A DNA stretch of 64,000 bases, from the NCBI GenBank assembly GCA_034931985.1, contig JAYGHB010000001.1, positions 124,001 to 188,000 on the forward strand, given 5' to 3'. Origin of the DNA: Halotia wernerae. Lineage in GTDB: Bacteria > Cyanobacteriota > Cyanobacteriia > Cyanobacteriales > Nostocaceae. The stretch's first letter is position 1. Each line of letters begins with the position of its first letter. Both the position numbers and the translations under genes were made by a program. The notes under the pieces were generated by a model. It did no database searches. It was given only the letters and a program-made list of their open reading frames with translations, and was not told the origin of the DNA. This document shows, in pieces, positions 15,832-25,164 of the stretch.

Positions 15832-16353
15832 ATGTCGAAGAACATCCTCGCGGCCGCTTGCGCGGCCGCAATCCTGTCGCTGTCCGTTCCCGCCGTCGCG
15901 CATATCACCCTCGAACAGAACCAAGCCATCGCCGGCACGACCTATAAGGCCGTGCTGCGCGTGCCGCATGGCTGCGCGGGCTCGGCGATCACCTCGATCC
16001 GCGTGAAGATCCCCGACGGCATGACCAGCGTGAAACCGATGCCGAAGGCCGGCTGGCAGCTCTCCACGACCAAGGGCAAGCTCGCCACGCCGATCAGCGA
16101 CGGCCATGGCGGCCAGATCACCGAAGGCGTGACCGAAGTGCTGTGGAGCGGCGGCAAGCTGCTCGACGAGCATTACGACGAGTTCGTCTTGCGCGGCGGC
16201 CTGCCCAACACGCCGAACACGACGATCTATTTCCAGACCGTCGCCGAATGCGAAAAGGGCGTGGACCGCTGGATCGAAATCCCGGCCGCGGGTCAGACAT
16301 CGAACGATCTGAAATACCCGTCGCCGGCCCTGCGCCTCAACCCGCGTCCGTAA
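15832..16353 (+). CDS. ycnI: YcnI-family periplasmic copper-binding protein (DUF1775)
   Basis: 173 residues with a signal peptide ending AVA at 21-23, so the mature protein begins with His24 (HITLEQNQAIAGTTYKAVLR). DUF1775/YcnI proteins bind Cu(II) through this N-terminal histidine together with a Glu and a Trp. VPHGCAGSAI, WSGGKL and IYFQTVAECEKG follow the family pattern. The open frame extends upstream of 15832, but this ATG gives the signal peptide and has CCGGAG about 10 nt before it. One base separates its stop from the CopC-CopD start. Confidence 0.9.
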   Translation: MSKNILAAACAAAILSLSVPAVAHITLEQNQAIAGTTYKAVLRVPHGCAGSAITSIRVKIPDGMTSVKPMPKAGWQLSTTKGKLATPISDGHGGQITEGVTEVLWSGGKLLDEHYDEFVLRGGLPNTPNTTIYFQTVAECEKGVDRWIEIPAAGQTSNDLKYPSPALRLNPRP

Positions 16354-16354
16354 G

Positions 16355-17890
16355 ATGCGGTTTTTCGTTTCCATCCTCGCCGCTTGGCTGCTGCTTGCCG
16401 CCGGGCCCGCCGCCGCACATGCGGTGTTGCTGGAAACGGCACCGACCGAAGGGGCGCGTCTTGCCGACGCGCCCCGTTCGGCGGCGCTGCGTTTCAACGA
16501 ACCCGTCACGCCCGCCGCGATCCGCTTGGTCGGCCCCGGCGGTGCGCGCGATCTCGCCGCGCGCACCGAAAACGAAAGCGTCGTGATCGATCTGCCCGCC
16601 GACTTGCCGGCGGGCGGCTATTACCTCGTGTGGCGCGTCGCCTCGGCCGATACCCATCCCATCGCGGGCACGATCAGTTTCGCGATCGGCGACGCGGCCC
16701 TGCCAGCACCACCGCCGGATGCCGACGCGCACGCCTTCGATCCGCGCACGCCCGCCGCGATGGCGTTGCGCTTCGCGCGCGATCTCGCCCTTGCCATCGG
16801 CGTGGGCGGCGTCGCCTTCCTCGCCTTCGTCAATGCGGGAACGCGCGAAGGGCCGCGCCGCGCGATGCGTGCGGCATTGTTTGTCGCCTTCGCCGCCGCC
16901 GCCTTGTCGCCCGCGATGGCGGGTGCGCGCATCGCCGACGCCGCCCCCTGGACCGCGCAAGCCTGGCGCGCGGGCTGGTATTCGAGTGCCGGCCCCGCCG
17001 CGATCGCCATGCTGATCGGCATCGCGTTGGCGTTCGTGCCCAACCGGATCGCGGCCTTCGCGGCGTTGATCCTCGCCGGCGCCGGCACGGCTTTGACCGG
17101 CCATGCGACCGCCGGCGGCGTGCCGATCCAAGCCGTGCAGACCTTGCACAGCGTCGCCGCCTTGTTCTGGCTCGGCGCGTTCTTGCCGCTGTTCCACGCG
17201 GTGCGAACCAGCCCGATCGCGGCCGCGCATTGGGGCACGGCGTTCTCGCCCGCCGGGATCGCCGCCGTCGTCATCGTCGCGGTCAGCGCGTTGTGGCTGG
17301 GCGTGCCGCGATTGGAAGGCGAGCTTGGCCGCTACGCCGCGCTGATGGCGATCAAAGTCGCGTTGTTCGCCGGGCTTATCGCCATCGCCGCGCATAACCG
17401 CCGCCACGCCGTGCCGCGCGCCAAGTCGGGCGATGCCGCCGCACTCGGCCGCAATCTCAAACTCGATCTGGTTTTCGGTCTGGCGCTGATCGCCGCGACG
17501 GCGATGCTGACCCACACACCGCCCGCCGTGCATCTGCACGGGCCCGGCGGACACGACCATGGTCACGCCCACGCCAACGCGCCGCGCAGCGGCTTGTCGC
17601 TGATCGCCACCCAAGCGAACCGCCTGCTTTGGATCGAAACGACCGGCGCGCGCCTCGAAATGCGTTTGTTGGCGAGCGACAATTCGCCGATCGAGCCCAA
17701 GGAATTCGCTATCGAATTGACGTCGAAGGCGGCCGGGATCGAAAGCTTGCGCCGCCAGCCCGCGATTTTGGGGCGCGGCTATTACGGGATCGACGAAGCC
17801 GCCTTGGTCCTGCCCGGTCCCTGGACCTTGCGCGCCGAAGCGCTGATCGACGACTTCACCAAAGTGACGTTCGAGATCGAGCTGCGTTAG
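16355..17890 (+). CDS. CopC-CopD fusion, copper import/tolerance protein with His-rich linker
   Basis: 511 residues in three parts. Residues 1-21 are a signal peptide; the mature N-terminus is His22 of a CopC domain (22-115) that also has Asp99 and His101 in the ADTHPIAG site, the expected Cu(II) ligands. Residues about 130-385 are the eight-helix CopD membrane domain. A linker around residue 395 is rich in histidine (HLHGPGGHDHGHAHA), and a C-terminal beta-rich domain of about 100 residues resembles YtkA/FixH-type domains. Likely brings copper from the periplasm toward the cytoplasm. Its TAG interlocks with the stop of the convergent gene. Confidence 0.9.
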   Translation: MRFFVSILAAWLLLAAGPAAAHAVLLETAPTEGARLADAPRSAALRFNEPVTPAAIRLVGPGGARDLAARTENESVVIDLPADLPAGGYYLVWRVASADTHPIAGTISFAIGDAALPAPPPDADAHAFDPRTPAAMALRFARDLALAIGVGGVAFLAFVNAGTREGPRRAMRAALFVAFAAAALSPAMAGARIADAAPWTAQAWRAGWYSSAGPAAIAMLIGIALAFVPNRIAAFAALILAGAGTALTGHATAGGVPIQAVQTLHSVAALFWLGAFLPLFHAVRTSPIAAAHWGTAFSPAGIAAVVIVAVSALWLGVPRLEGELGRYAALMAIKVALFAGLIAIAAHNRRHAVPRAKSGDAAALGRNLKLDLVFGLALIAATAMLTHTPPAVHLHGPGGHDHGHAHANAPRSGLSLIATQANRLLWIETTGARLEMRLLASDNSPIEPKEFAIELTSKAAGIESLRRQPAILGRGYYGIDEAALVLPGPWTLRAEALIDDFTKVTFEIELR

Positions 17891-18138
17891 CGCTTCGGCT
17901 TGGCGCCGTCGAAAGGCGCGATGTCGAGCGCTTGGAAATGCCGCTCGACCGATTGCGACAGCTCGTCGGCCAGCAAACGCGAAAGTTTGGCTTTCGCCTT
18001 GGGCGACTGGTGCTGGTTCTCCGCGATCGCCAGCAACCGGTCGAGAGTCGCCGTCGCGGATTCAGGCGCAATGCCGATATCCCGGTTGCCTAGCTTGGAG
18101 CGGCCGGTCTTGGGCGGCGTGTCGCGGACGACCGTCAT
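17887..18138 (-). CDS. Conserved-looking hypothetical protein, 83 residues
   Basis: A hydrophilic, mainly helical protein with no signal or membrane segment (SKLGNRDIGIAPESATATLD and later LADELSQSVERHFQALDI). Family not recognised. Coding is supported by its codon use and by the tail-to-tail stop overlap with CopC-CopD (TTAG at 17887-17890). It is divergent from pyrB across about 140 bp. Confidence 0.55.
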   Translation of the reverse strand: MTVVRDTPPKTGRSKLGNRDIGIAPESATATLDRLLAIAENQHQSPKAKAKLSRLLADELSQSVERHFQALDIAPFDGAKPKR

Positions 18139-18281
18139 GGGTGGGATCTCGCGAGTCGTGGGGTCCGGAACATATTATCCACCGAACCGGTTAACCGCAG
18201 ATTAGCGGATTTCCTGGGTTTTCGCGTGCGTTGCGCAGGCACCTTGCGGGGGGCCGGGGGCGCGCTTATAAGGCCGCTTTA

Positions 18282-19256
18282 ATGTCCGCCGTCCAGTTAG
18301 CGCCGACGCGCTTCCGCCCCCGACACCTGCTGGGTATCGAGGGGCTTTCCCGCGAGGAGATCACCCTCCTCCTCGACCTTTCCGATTCTTACGTCGAGCA
18401 AAACCGCGCCAGGGAAAAGAAATCGACCCTGCTGCGCGGCCGCACGATCATCAACCTGTTCTTCGAGAACTCGACGCGCACGCGCACGTCGTTCGAACTC
18501 GCCGGCAAGCGCTTGGGCGGCGACGTCGTGAACATGTCGGCCGAAGCCTCGTCCATCAAGAAGGGCGAGACGATGACCGACACGGCGACGACCCTCAACG
18601 CCATGCTGCCGGACGTGCTGATCGTCCGCCACGCGGACTCAGGCGCCGTAAAACTTCTTTCCGAAAAGGTCGACTGCGCGGTCGTCAACGCGGGCGACGG
18701 CACCCACGAGCACCCGACCCAAGCGCTGCTCGACGCGCTCGCCATCCGCCGCCACAAGAAGCGTCTGGAAGGGCTGCTGGTGGCGATTTGCGGCGACATT
18801 CTGCATAGCCGCGTCGCGCGTTCGAACATCCATCTGCTGTCGACGATGGGGGCTCGCGTGCGCGTCGTCGGGCCGCCCACGCTGATGCCCGCCCAAATCG
18901 AGCGCATGGGCGTGGAAGTGTTCCACGACATGAAGAAGGGTCTGGCCGACGTCGACATCGTGATGATGCTGCGTCTGCAAACCGAACGCATGCAGGGCAA
19001 TTTCGTGCCGTCGGTGCGCGAGTATTTCCGCCACTACGGCCTCGACTACCAGAAGCTGGAAGTCGCCAAGCCCGACGCGCTGATCATGCATCCGGGCCCC
19101 ATGAACCGGGGCGTGGAAATCGACTCCGAAGTCGCCGACGACGTCGACCGTTCCCTGATCCGCGAACAGGTCGAACTGGGCGTGGCCGTGCGCATGGCCT
19201 GCCTCGATGTGCTGACCCGCAATCTGCTCTCCAACACCGAGGGGAACGGCAAATGA
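18282..19256 (+). CDS. pyrB: Aspartate carbamoyltransferase catalytic subunit
   Basis: 324 residues. The carbamoyl-phosphate loop FFENSTRTRTSFELAGKRLG and the HPTQALLD and HPGPMNRGVEI segments are those of ATCase catalytic chains. The enzyme joins carbamoyl phosphate and aspartate in the second step of pyrimidine synthesis. The frame is open further 5', but ATG 18282 gives the usual start. It overlaps the pyrC-like gene by ATGA. No pyrI is present, so a PyrB-PyrC-type complex is likely, as in other bacteria with this pair. Confidence 0.96.
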   Translation: MSAVQLAPTRFRPRHLLGIEGLSREEITLLLDLSDSYVEQNRAREKKSTLLRGRTIINLFFENSTRTRTSFELAGKRLGGDVVNMSAEASSIKKGETMTDTATTLNAMLPDVLIVRHADSGAVKLLSEKVDCAVVNAGDGTHEHPTQALLDALAIRRHKKRLEGLLVAICGDILHSRVARSNIHLLSTMGARVRVVGPPTLMPAQIERMGVEVFHDMKKGLADVDIVMMLRLQTERMQGNFVPSVREYFRHYGLDYQKLEVAKPDALIMHPGPMNRGVEIDSEVADDVDRSLIREQVELGVAVRMACLDVLTRNLLSNTEGNGK

Positions 19257-20593
19257 GACTCCCCGAAGGTGCCATCGCCGGCCGCACGCCGGGCGGCCGC
19301 GGCGGCCCGGCACTCGCTTACGTCAACGCGCGTTTGCTCGACCCCGCGACGGGATTGGACGCGCCCGGCGGCTTGGTCGCGCGCGACGGCATGATCGCCG
19401 ATATCGGCGCGCATTTGGCCAAGGCCGGTGCGGTCGCCGCGCAAGGGATCGAAACGATCGATCTCGGCGGCAAATGCCTTGCCCCGGGCCTCGTCGATAT
19501 CCGCGTGCAATTGCGCGAACCGGGCGACGAGCACAAGGAAACGATCTCCACCGCCTCGGCCGCCGCCGCCGCGGGCGGTGTCACCACGATGGTGGCGCTG
19601 CCCAACACGCATCCGGCGATCGACGATGCGGCCCTGGTCGAATCCGTCGCGCGTATCGCGCGCGAGACGAGCCTCGTGCGCGTCGAAACCTATGCGGCGT
19701 TGACGCGCGGGCTTCAGGGCAAGGAGATGACCGAGCTTGGCCTGCTCGCCGAAGCCGGCGCGCTCGGCTTCACCGACGGCACCCAAGCGACGAAGGGCGC
19801 GCAGTTGATGCGCCGCGCCTTGTCCTACGCGAAGGTTTTCGGCAAGCCCATCCTGCAGCATCCGGAAGAGCCCACGCTGTCGCGCGGCAGCATGAACGAA
19901 GGCGAGATCTCGACCCGCCTGGGCCTGCCCGGCATTCCGGCGGCGGCGGAGATCATGCAAATCGAGCGCGATCTGCGCCTCGCCGCGTTGACCGGCGGGC
20001 GTCTGCATATCCCGTGCGTGACCACGGCCGAATCGCTGCGCGTGATCCGCGAGGCGAAAGCGCGCGGCATCAACGTCACCTGCGATACGGCGGCGCATTA
20101 TTTCGCGCTGAACGAGTTGGCTGTCGGCGATTATCGCACCTTCAGCAAGGTCGCCCCGCCCTTGCGCAGCGAGGACGACCGCCGCGCGGTCGTCGCCGCG
20201 TTGAAGGACGGCACGATCGACGCAATCGTCTCCGACCACGCGCCGCACGATCAGGATTCCAAGCGCCTGCCCTTCGCCCAAGCCGCGTTCGGGACGGTGG
20301 GTCTCGAGACATTGCTGCCGATCACGCTGGAACTCGTCCATAAGGGCGAGATCTCGCTGCTCGCCGCTCTCGATCTGCTGACCGCGCGCCCGGCGAAGCT
20401 GCTCGGCTTGACGTCGGGGCGGCTTGCCAAGGGCGTGCACGCCGATTTCGTGGTCTTCGATCCCGATACGCCGTGGAAGGTCGAAGCCAAGAAGTTGCTT
20501 TCGAAATCCAAGAACTCGGCGTTCGACGACCGGCTGGTGCAAGGTCGCGTTTTGCGTACGGTGTGCGGTGGTCTGACCGTGTATAAAGCCTGA
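19253..20593 (+). CDS. pyrC: Dihydroorotase-like protein lacking metal ligands (PyrC/PyrX type)
   Basis: 446 residues, homologous to class I dihydroorotases along its full length, ending in SKSKNSAFDDRLVQGRVLRT. Key sites are changed. The normal D-x-H-x-H before LREPG reads DIRVQLREPG, so both histidines are absent. The later metal histidine in (C/A)HVST reads CVTT. HPEEP and SDHAPHD are kept. In organisms with such a protein it serves as a non-catalytic partner that holds PyrB in its active assembly (PyrX). If so, a genuine dihydroorotase must be encoded elsewhere. Overlaps pyrB by 4 bp. Confidence 0.85.
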   Translation: MRLPEGAIAGRTPGGRGGPALAYVNARLLDPATGLDAPGGLVARDGMIADIGAHLAKAGAVAAQGIETIDLGGKCLAPGLVDIRVQLREPGDEHKETISTASAAAAAGGVTTMVALPNTHPAIDDAALVESVARIARETSLVRVETYAALTRGLQGKEMTELGLLAEAGALGFTDGTQATKGAQLMRRALSYAKVFGKPILQHPEEPTLSRGSMNEGEISTRLGLPGIPAAAEIMQIERDLRLAALTGGRLHIPCVTTAESLRVIREAKARGINVTCDTAAHYFALNELAVGDYRTFSKVAPPLRSEDDRRAVVAALKDGTIDAIVSDHAPHDQDSKRLPFAQAAFGTVGLETLLPITLELVHKGEISLLAALDLLTARPAKLLGLTSGRLAKGVHADFVVFDPDTPWKVEAKKLLSKSKNSAFDDRLVQGRVLRTVCGGLTVYKA

Positions 20594-20595
20594 TC

Positions 20596-21267
20596 GTGTT
20601 CGCACCCCAACTCATCATCCATGCGTGGCCGTTCTATTTGGCCGCGATCATCGGCGGCTATCTGCTGGGCTCGATCCCGTTCGGACTGGTGCTGACGCGC
20701 GCCGCCGGCCTTGGCGACATCCGCAAGATCGGCTCCGGCAATATCGGTGCGACCAACGTGCTGCGTACCGGCAACAAGCCGCTGGCGCTGGCGACGCTGC
20801 TGCTCGACGGCGGCAAGGGCGCCATCGCGGTGTTGATCGCGCGTTATTTCTGGGGCCCGGATGCGGCGTTGCTCGCGGGGGCCGGCGCGATGCTTGGCCA
20901 TCTCTTCCCCGTGTGGCTTGGCTTCAAGGGCGGCAAGGGTGTGGCGACGACGCTCGGCACGCTGCTCGCCGCCGATTTCCCCGTCGGGATCGCGGCGTGC
21001 CTGACCTGGGCCGTAGTCGCCGCGATCTTCCGCTATTCGTCGCTCTCGGCCCTCGTCGCGGTCGCGCTCGCCCCGGTCTACGCCTATTTCTTGCCCTTGC
21101 TGTGGGCACCGGGCGTGGAACGTATCGGCGATCTGCAAATGTCGTTTTTTGCCGGCTTTCTCGCGGTATTGGTGTGGATCAAACACCACACCAATATCCG
21201 CCGCCTGCTGAAGGGCGAGGAACCGAAGATCGGCGCGAAGAAAAAAGACACGAATACTTCCGGTTGA
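20596..21267 (+). CDS. plsY: Acyl-phosphate:glycerol-3-phosphate acyltransferase
   Basis: A 223-residue inner-membrane enzyme with about five or six helices. It contains the three PlsY motifs: LLGSIPFGLVLTR, GSGNIGATNVLR with LLDGGKGAIAV, and FPVWLGFKGGKGVATTLG. It makes lysophosphatidic acid from acyl-phosphate and glycerol-3-phosphate, starting phospholipid synthesis. It starts with GTG at 20596, 2 bp after the pyrC-like stop. Residues about 200-223 are a lysine-rich cytoplasmic tail. Confidence 0.95.
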   Translation: MFAPQLIIHAWPFYLAAIIGGYLLGSIPFGLVLTRAAGLGDIRKIGSGNIGATNVLRTGNKPLALATLLLDGGKGAIAVLIARYFWGPDAALLAGAGAMLGHLFPVWLGFKGGKGVATTLGTLLAADFPVGIAACLTWAVVAAIFRYSSLSALVAVALAPVYAYFLPLLWAPGVERIGDLQMSFFAGFLAVLVWIKHHTNIRRLLKGEEPKIGAKKKDTNTSG

Positions 21268-21298
21268 CCTCGGCGCGCGGCCGCGCTTTAACGAAGGC

Positions 21299-22408
21299 AT
21301 GGCCGCAAAGCAATTGAGCGACGCCGAACGCAGCCTGTGGCTGCGCCTCTACCGGTCCGAGAATGTCGGGCCGATCGCGTTCCGCCAATTGCTGCAACGC
21401 TACGGCACGGCGCAGGCGGCACTCGACGCCCTGCCCGATCTCGCCAAACGCGGCGGCAAGCGCGGTTTCAAAGTCTTCGCGGCAGCGGATGCGGCGCGCG
21501 AGATCGATACGCTCGGCAAGCTCGGCGCCAAGCTGATCGCGTCCTGCGAGCCCGAGTATCCCGCTTTGCTGCGCGAGGCCGAGGATGCACCCGCCTTGGT
21601 CGCGGCGATCGGCCATCCGCATATCTGGGAAAAGCCCAGCGTCGCGATCGTCGGTGCGCGCAATGCGTCGTTCAACGGCTTGCGCTTCGCCGAGGATCTG
21701 GCCCGCGATTTGGGCGATGCCGGGCTGTGCGTCGTCTCCGGCCTCGCGCGCGGGATCGATACGGCCGCGCATAAGGGATCGCTGGCGACGGGCACGGTCG
21801 CGGTCATGGCCGGCGGCGTGGATGTTTGCTACCCGCCCGAGAACAAGAGCCTCTATGACCGCATCGCCCAGGCGGGCGCGCTGATTTCCGAATTGCCGCC
21901 GGGCGTCCAACCCCAAGCCCGCCACTTCCCGCGCCGCAACCGCATCGTGGCGGGCATGACGCTCGGCACCGTGGTGGTCGAGGCCGCCTTGCGTTCGGGT
22001 TCGCTGATTACCGCGCGGCTGGCGGGCGAGTATGGGCGGGAGGTCTTCGCCGTCCCCGGATCGCCCCTCGACCCGCGCGCCAAAGGGGCCAACGACCTGA
22101 TCCGCAACGGCGCCACGTTGATCGAGACGGCGAAAGACGTGCTCGACGTGGTCCTCCGCCGGTCGCTGTCGGAGCCCTCGAAAGAACACGAAGAACTCTA
22201 TACAAACCTTTCTTATTTAATGGATAATGACATCGAAATGGCCCGCCTTGCGGTGCTCGAACGGCTGGGGCCGGTCCCGACCAATGTTGACGAAATCGTC
22301 CGCGAGTGCCAATTGTCCGCCCCCGCAATCCTGGCCGCCCTCCTCGAATTGGAGCTGGCTGGGCATATTGAGCGGTACCCAGGTAACAAGGTCGCCAAGC
22401 GCGCCTGA
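21299..22408 (+). CDS. dprA: DNA-processing protein DprA (Smf)
   Basis: 369 residues. An N-terminal helical domain (residues 1-~85) is followed by the Rossmann-like core with VAIVGARNAS, VVSGLARGIDTAAHKGSL, VMAGGVDVCYPPEN, RNRIVAGMTLGTVVVEAA and FAVPGSPLDPRAKGAN. A C-terminal winged-helix domain (about 300-365) is also present. DprA loads RecA on incoming single-stranded DNA during natural transformation. Located between plsY and topA. Confidence 0.96.
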   Translation: MAAKQLSDAERSLWLRLYRSENVGPIAFRQLLQRYGTAQAALDALPDLAKRGGKRGFKVFAAADAAREIDTLGKLGAKLIASCEPEYPALLREAEDAPALVAAIGHPHIWEKPSVAIVGARNASFNGLRFAEDLARDLGDAGLCVVSGLARGIDTAAHKGSLATGTVAVMAGGVDVCYPPENKSLYDRIAQAGALISELPPGVQPQARHFPRRNRIVAGMTLGTVVVEAALRSGSLITARLAGEYGREVFAVPGSPLDPRAKGANDLIRNGATLIETAKDVLDVVLRRSLSEPSKEHEELYTNLSYLMDNDIEMARLAVLERLGPVPTNVDEIVRECQLSAPAILAALLELELAGHIERYPGNKVAKRA

Positions 22409-22450
22409 CGGCCTGGGCTCCGGCTCCGGACGAAGGGCCTTCTTATCTCG

Positions 22451-25162
22451 ATGAAGCTGGTTATCGTCGAATCGCCCGCGAAGGCGAAAACGATCAACAA
22501 GTATCTCGGCACCGATTACACGGTGCTGGCGTCGTTCGGCCATGTCCGCGATTTGCGCGAGAAGGACGGCGCGGTCGAGCCGGATCGCGAATTCGCGATG
22601 CATTGGGAAATCGGCGAGCGCGCGCGCAAACCGGTCAACGAGATCGTCAAGGCGCTGAAGGGCGTCGACACGCTTATTCTGGCGACCGACCCCGATCGCG
22701 AGGGCGAGGCGATTTCCTGGCACCTGAAAGAGGTGCTGGAGGAAACCAAGAAGCTGAAGAACATCGACGTGAAGCGCGTCGTGTTCAACGAAATCACCAA
22801 GAACGCGATCTTGGAGGCGATGCGCCATCCGCGCGACCTCGATCGCGATCTGATCGACGCCTATATGGCGCGCCGCGCGCTCGACTATCTCGTCGGCTTC
22901 AACCTGTCGCCGGTGCTGTGGCGCAAGCTGCCGGGCAGCCGCTCGGCCGGCCGCGTGCAGTCGGTGGCACTGCGCTTGATCTGCGAGCGCGAGACAGAGA
23001 TCGAACGCTTCAAGGCGCGCGAATACTGGACGATCGCCGGCACGTTCAAGGCGCCGGGCGGCGAGTTGTTCGACGCCAAGCTCACGCATATCGACGGCGT
23101 GCGCCTCGACAAATTCGATCTGCCCAACGAAGACGCGGCGCGCAGCGCGGTCGCCAAGATCGAAGCGGGCGATCCGTTCCGTGTGGGCTCGATCGAGAAA
23201 AAGCGCACGCGCCGCAATCCGATGGCGCCCTTCACGACGTCGACGCTGCAACAGGAAGCTTCGCGCAAGCTCGGCTTCGGCGCTTCGCGCACCATGCGCC
23301 TCGCCCAGCAGCTCTACGAAGGCACGGATATCGGCGGCGAGACCGTCGGTCTCATAACCTATATGCGTACCGACAGCGTGACGCTGTCGCAGGAAGCCGT
23401 GCGCGCAGCGCGCGCGTTGATCGCGGATCAATACGGCAAGAAGTTCCTGCCCGAAAGCCCACGCGTCTGGAAGACCCAGGCGAAGAACGCCCAGGAAGCG
23501 CACGAAGCGATCCGCCCGACCGATTTGCTGCGCCGTCCCGACGAAATGCGCCGCTACCTCTCCGACGATCAGTTGAAGCTCTACGAACTGATCTGGCGCC
23601 GTACGGTCGCCTCGGAAATGGAAAGCGCGCAGCTCGACCAGACGGCCGTCGACCTCGTCTCGACAGACGGCAAGACGACGTTGCGCGCGACGGGCTCCAT
23701 CATCGTGTTCGAAGGCTTCCTCGCGCTTTATCGCGAGGACAAGGACGACGCCTCGCCCGAGGATGACGAGGAAAACCGCCTCCTGCCCCCTTTGGCCGAA
23801 GGCGACGCGACGCCGCGCCAATCGGTCAAGCCCGAGCAGCATTTCACCCAACCGCCGCCGCGCTATTCGGAAGCGAGCCTGGTCAAGCGGATGGAGGAGC
23901 TCGGCATCGGCCGCCCGTCGACCTACGCGTCGACGCTGGAGACGCTGCAGGAGCGCGGCTATGTCCGCCTCGACAAGCGCCGCTTCATTCCCGAGGATCG
24001 CGGCCGCGTCGTCACGACGTTCCTCGAGCATTATTTCCGCCGCTACGTCGAATACGATTTCACGGCGAAGCTCGAAGATCTGCTCGACGAGATTTCCGGC
24101 GGCCGCGCCGATTGGCGCAAGGTACTGACCGATTTCTGGACGCTGTTCTCGAAATCGCTCGACGACACCAAGGACCTGAAAATCCGCGACGTCATCGACG
24201 CGCTGGACGAAGCGCTCGGTCCGCATTTCTTCCCCGACAAGCCGGGCGGCGCCGATCCGCGCATCTGCCCCGCCTGCAACGACGGGCGCTTGGGTCTGCG
24301 CCTTGGCAAGCGCGGCGCCTTCATCGGCTGCTCGCGCTATCCCGAATGCAGCTTCACCCGCCCGCTCAGCGTCGACACGGGCGATGGCGACGGCACGGCC
24401 GCCGGCGGCATCGCCAACAAGGTGCTCGGCGTCGATCCGGCGACAAACGAAGAAGTGCATCTGAAGAACGGCCCTTATGGTCCCTATCTTCAGCTGGGGA
24501 CCGGCGGCGCGAAGGAAAAGCCCAAGCGTGTCTCCATCCCGCGCGACATCAATCCCGGCGACGTCACGCTCGAACTTGCGCTGAAACTGCTGACCCTGCC
24601 CCGCCCCGTCGGCACGCATCCGACGGATGGGTTGCCGATCCTCGCGGGTCTCGGCCGCTTCGGGCCCTACATCAAGCACGGCGACAAATACAAATCGATC
24701 CCGACCACTCAGGATGCGTTGGAAATCGGGCTCAACCGTGCGGTCGATATCCTGGCGCAGCCCTCGACCGGCCGTCGCTTCGGCCGTGCGGCGGGTCCGG
24801 TGGGCCGCGTCGTCGGCAACCATCCCGATGACGGCCAGCCGATCACCGCCGCCGCCGGCCGCTACGGGCCTTATGTGAAGCACGGCTCGACCTACGCCAA
24901 TCTGCCCAAGGAAGGCTCGCCCGATGCGGTGACGCTGGACGAGGCGGTCGCGCTGCTGGCCGAACGCCGGGCGCGCGAAGCCGCCAATGGCGGGCCCAAG
25001 CCCAAGCGCGGGGCCGCCAAGCCAAAGGCTGTAAAAGCCGCCAAGCCGAAGGCCGAAAAGGCACCGAAAGCGGAGAAGGCCGAAAAAGCCGAGAAGCCCG
25101 CCAAGGCCGCGCCAAAGCCCAAGAAGGCGAAGAAGGCCCAAGCCCCCGCCGAAGAAGGCTGA
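22451..25162 (+). CDS. topA: DNA topoisomerase I (type IA)
   Basis: 903 residues. The N-terminal Toprim domain starts MKLVIVESPAKAKTINKYLG with DPDREGEAISWHL. The catalytic tyrosine is Tyr304 in LITYMRTDSVTLS. A four-cysteine zinc-finger-like segment (CPACNDG ... GCSRYPEC) lies near residue 610-640, followed by repeated YGPY(L/I/V)-type C-terminal modules. The last ~55 residues are a Lys/Ala/Pro-rich DNA-binding tail. Relaxes negative supercoils. The stop is 2 bp before rnr. Confidence 0.97.
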   Translation: MKLVIVESPAKAKTINKYLGTDYTVLASFGHVRDLREKDGAVEPDREFAMHWEIGERARKPVNEIVKALKGVDTLILATDPDREGEAISWHLKEVLEETKKLKNIDVKRVVFNEITKNAILEAMRHPRDLDRDLIDAYMARRALDYLVGFNLSPVLWRKLPGSRSAGRVQSVALRLICERETEIERFKAREYWTIAGTFKAPGGELFDAKLTHIDGVRLDKFDLPNEDAARSAVAKIEAGDPFRVGSIEKKRTRRNPMAPFTTSTLQQEASRKLGFGASRTMRLAQQLYEGTDIGGETVGLITYMRTDSVTLSQEAVRAARALIADQYGKKFLPESPRVWKTQAKNAQEAHEAIRPTDLLRRPDEMRRYLSDDQLKLYELIWRRTVASEMESAQLDQTAVDLVSTDGKTTLRATGSIIVFEGFLALYREDKDDASPEDDEENRLLPPLAEGDATPRQSVKPEQHFTQPPPRYSEASLVKRMEELGIGRPSTYASTLETLQERGYVRLDKRRFIPEDRGRVVTTFLEHYFRRYVEYDFTAKLEDLLDEISGGRADWRKVLTDFWTLFSKSLDDTKDLKIRDVIDALDEALGPHFFPDKPGGADPRICPACNDGRLGLRLGKRGAFIGCSRYPECSFTRPLSVDTGDGDGTAAGGIANKVLGVDPATNEEVHLKNGPYGPYLQLGTGGAKEKPKRVSIPRDINPGDVTLELALKLLTLPRPVGTHPTDGLPILAGLGRFGPYIKHGDKYKSIPTTQDALEIGLNRAVDILAQPSTGRRFGRAAGPVGRVVGNHPDDGQPITAAAGRYGPYVKHGSTYANLPKEGSPDAVTLDEAVALLAERRAREAANGGPKPKRGAAKPKAVKAAKPKAEKAPKAEKAEKAEKPAKAAPKPKKAKKAQAPAEEG

Positions 25163-25164
25163 GC

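Noticed and set aside
18191..18205. TTAA-N7-TTAG resembling a CtrA-binding site upstream of pyrB
   Set aside because: One mismatch to a short, low-information motif, and pyrB is not an expected CtrA target. Likely chance.
22217..25141. A 974-codon minus-strand frame across topA and the end of dprA
   Set aside because: topA on the plus strand has its active-site tyrosine and zinc-finger motifs. The minus frame is a GC-composition shadow, as is the similar one over rnr.
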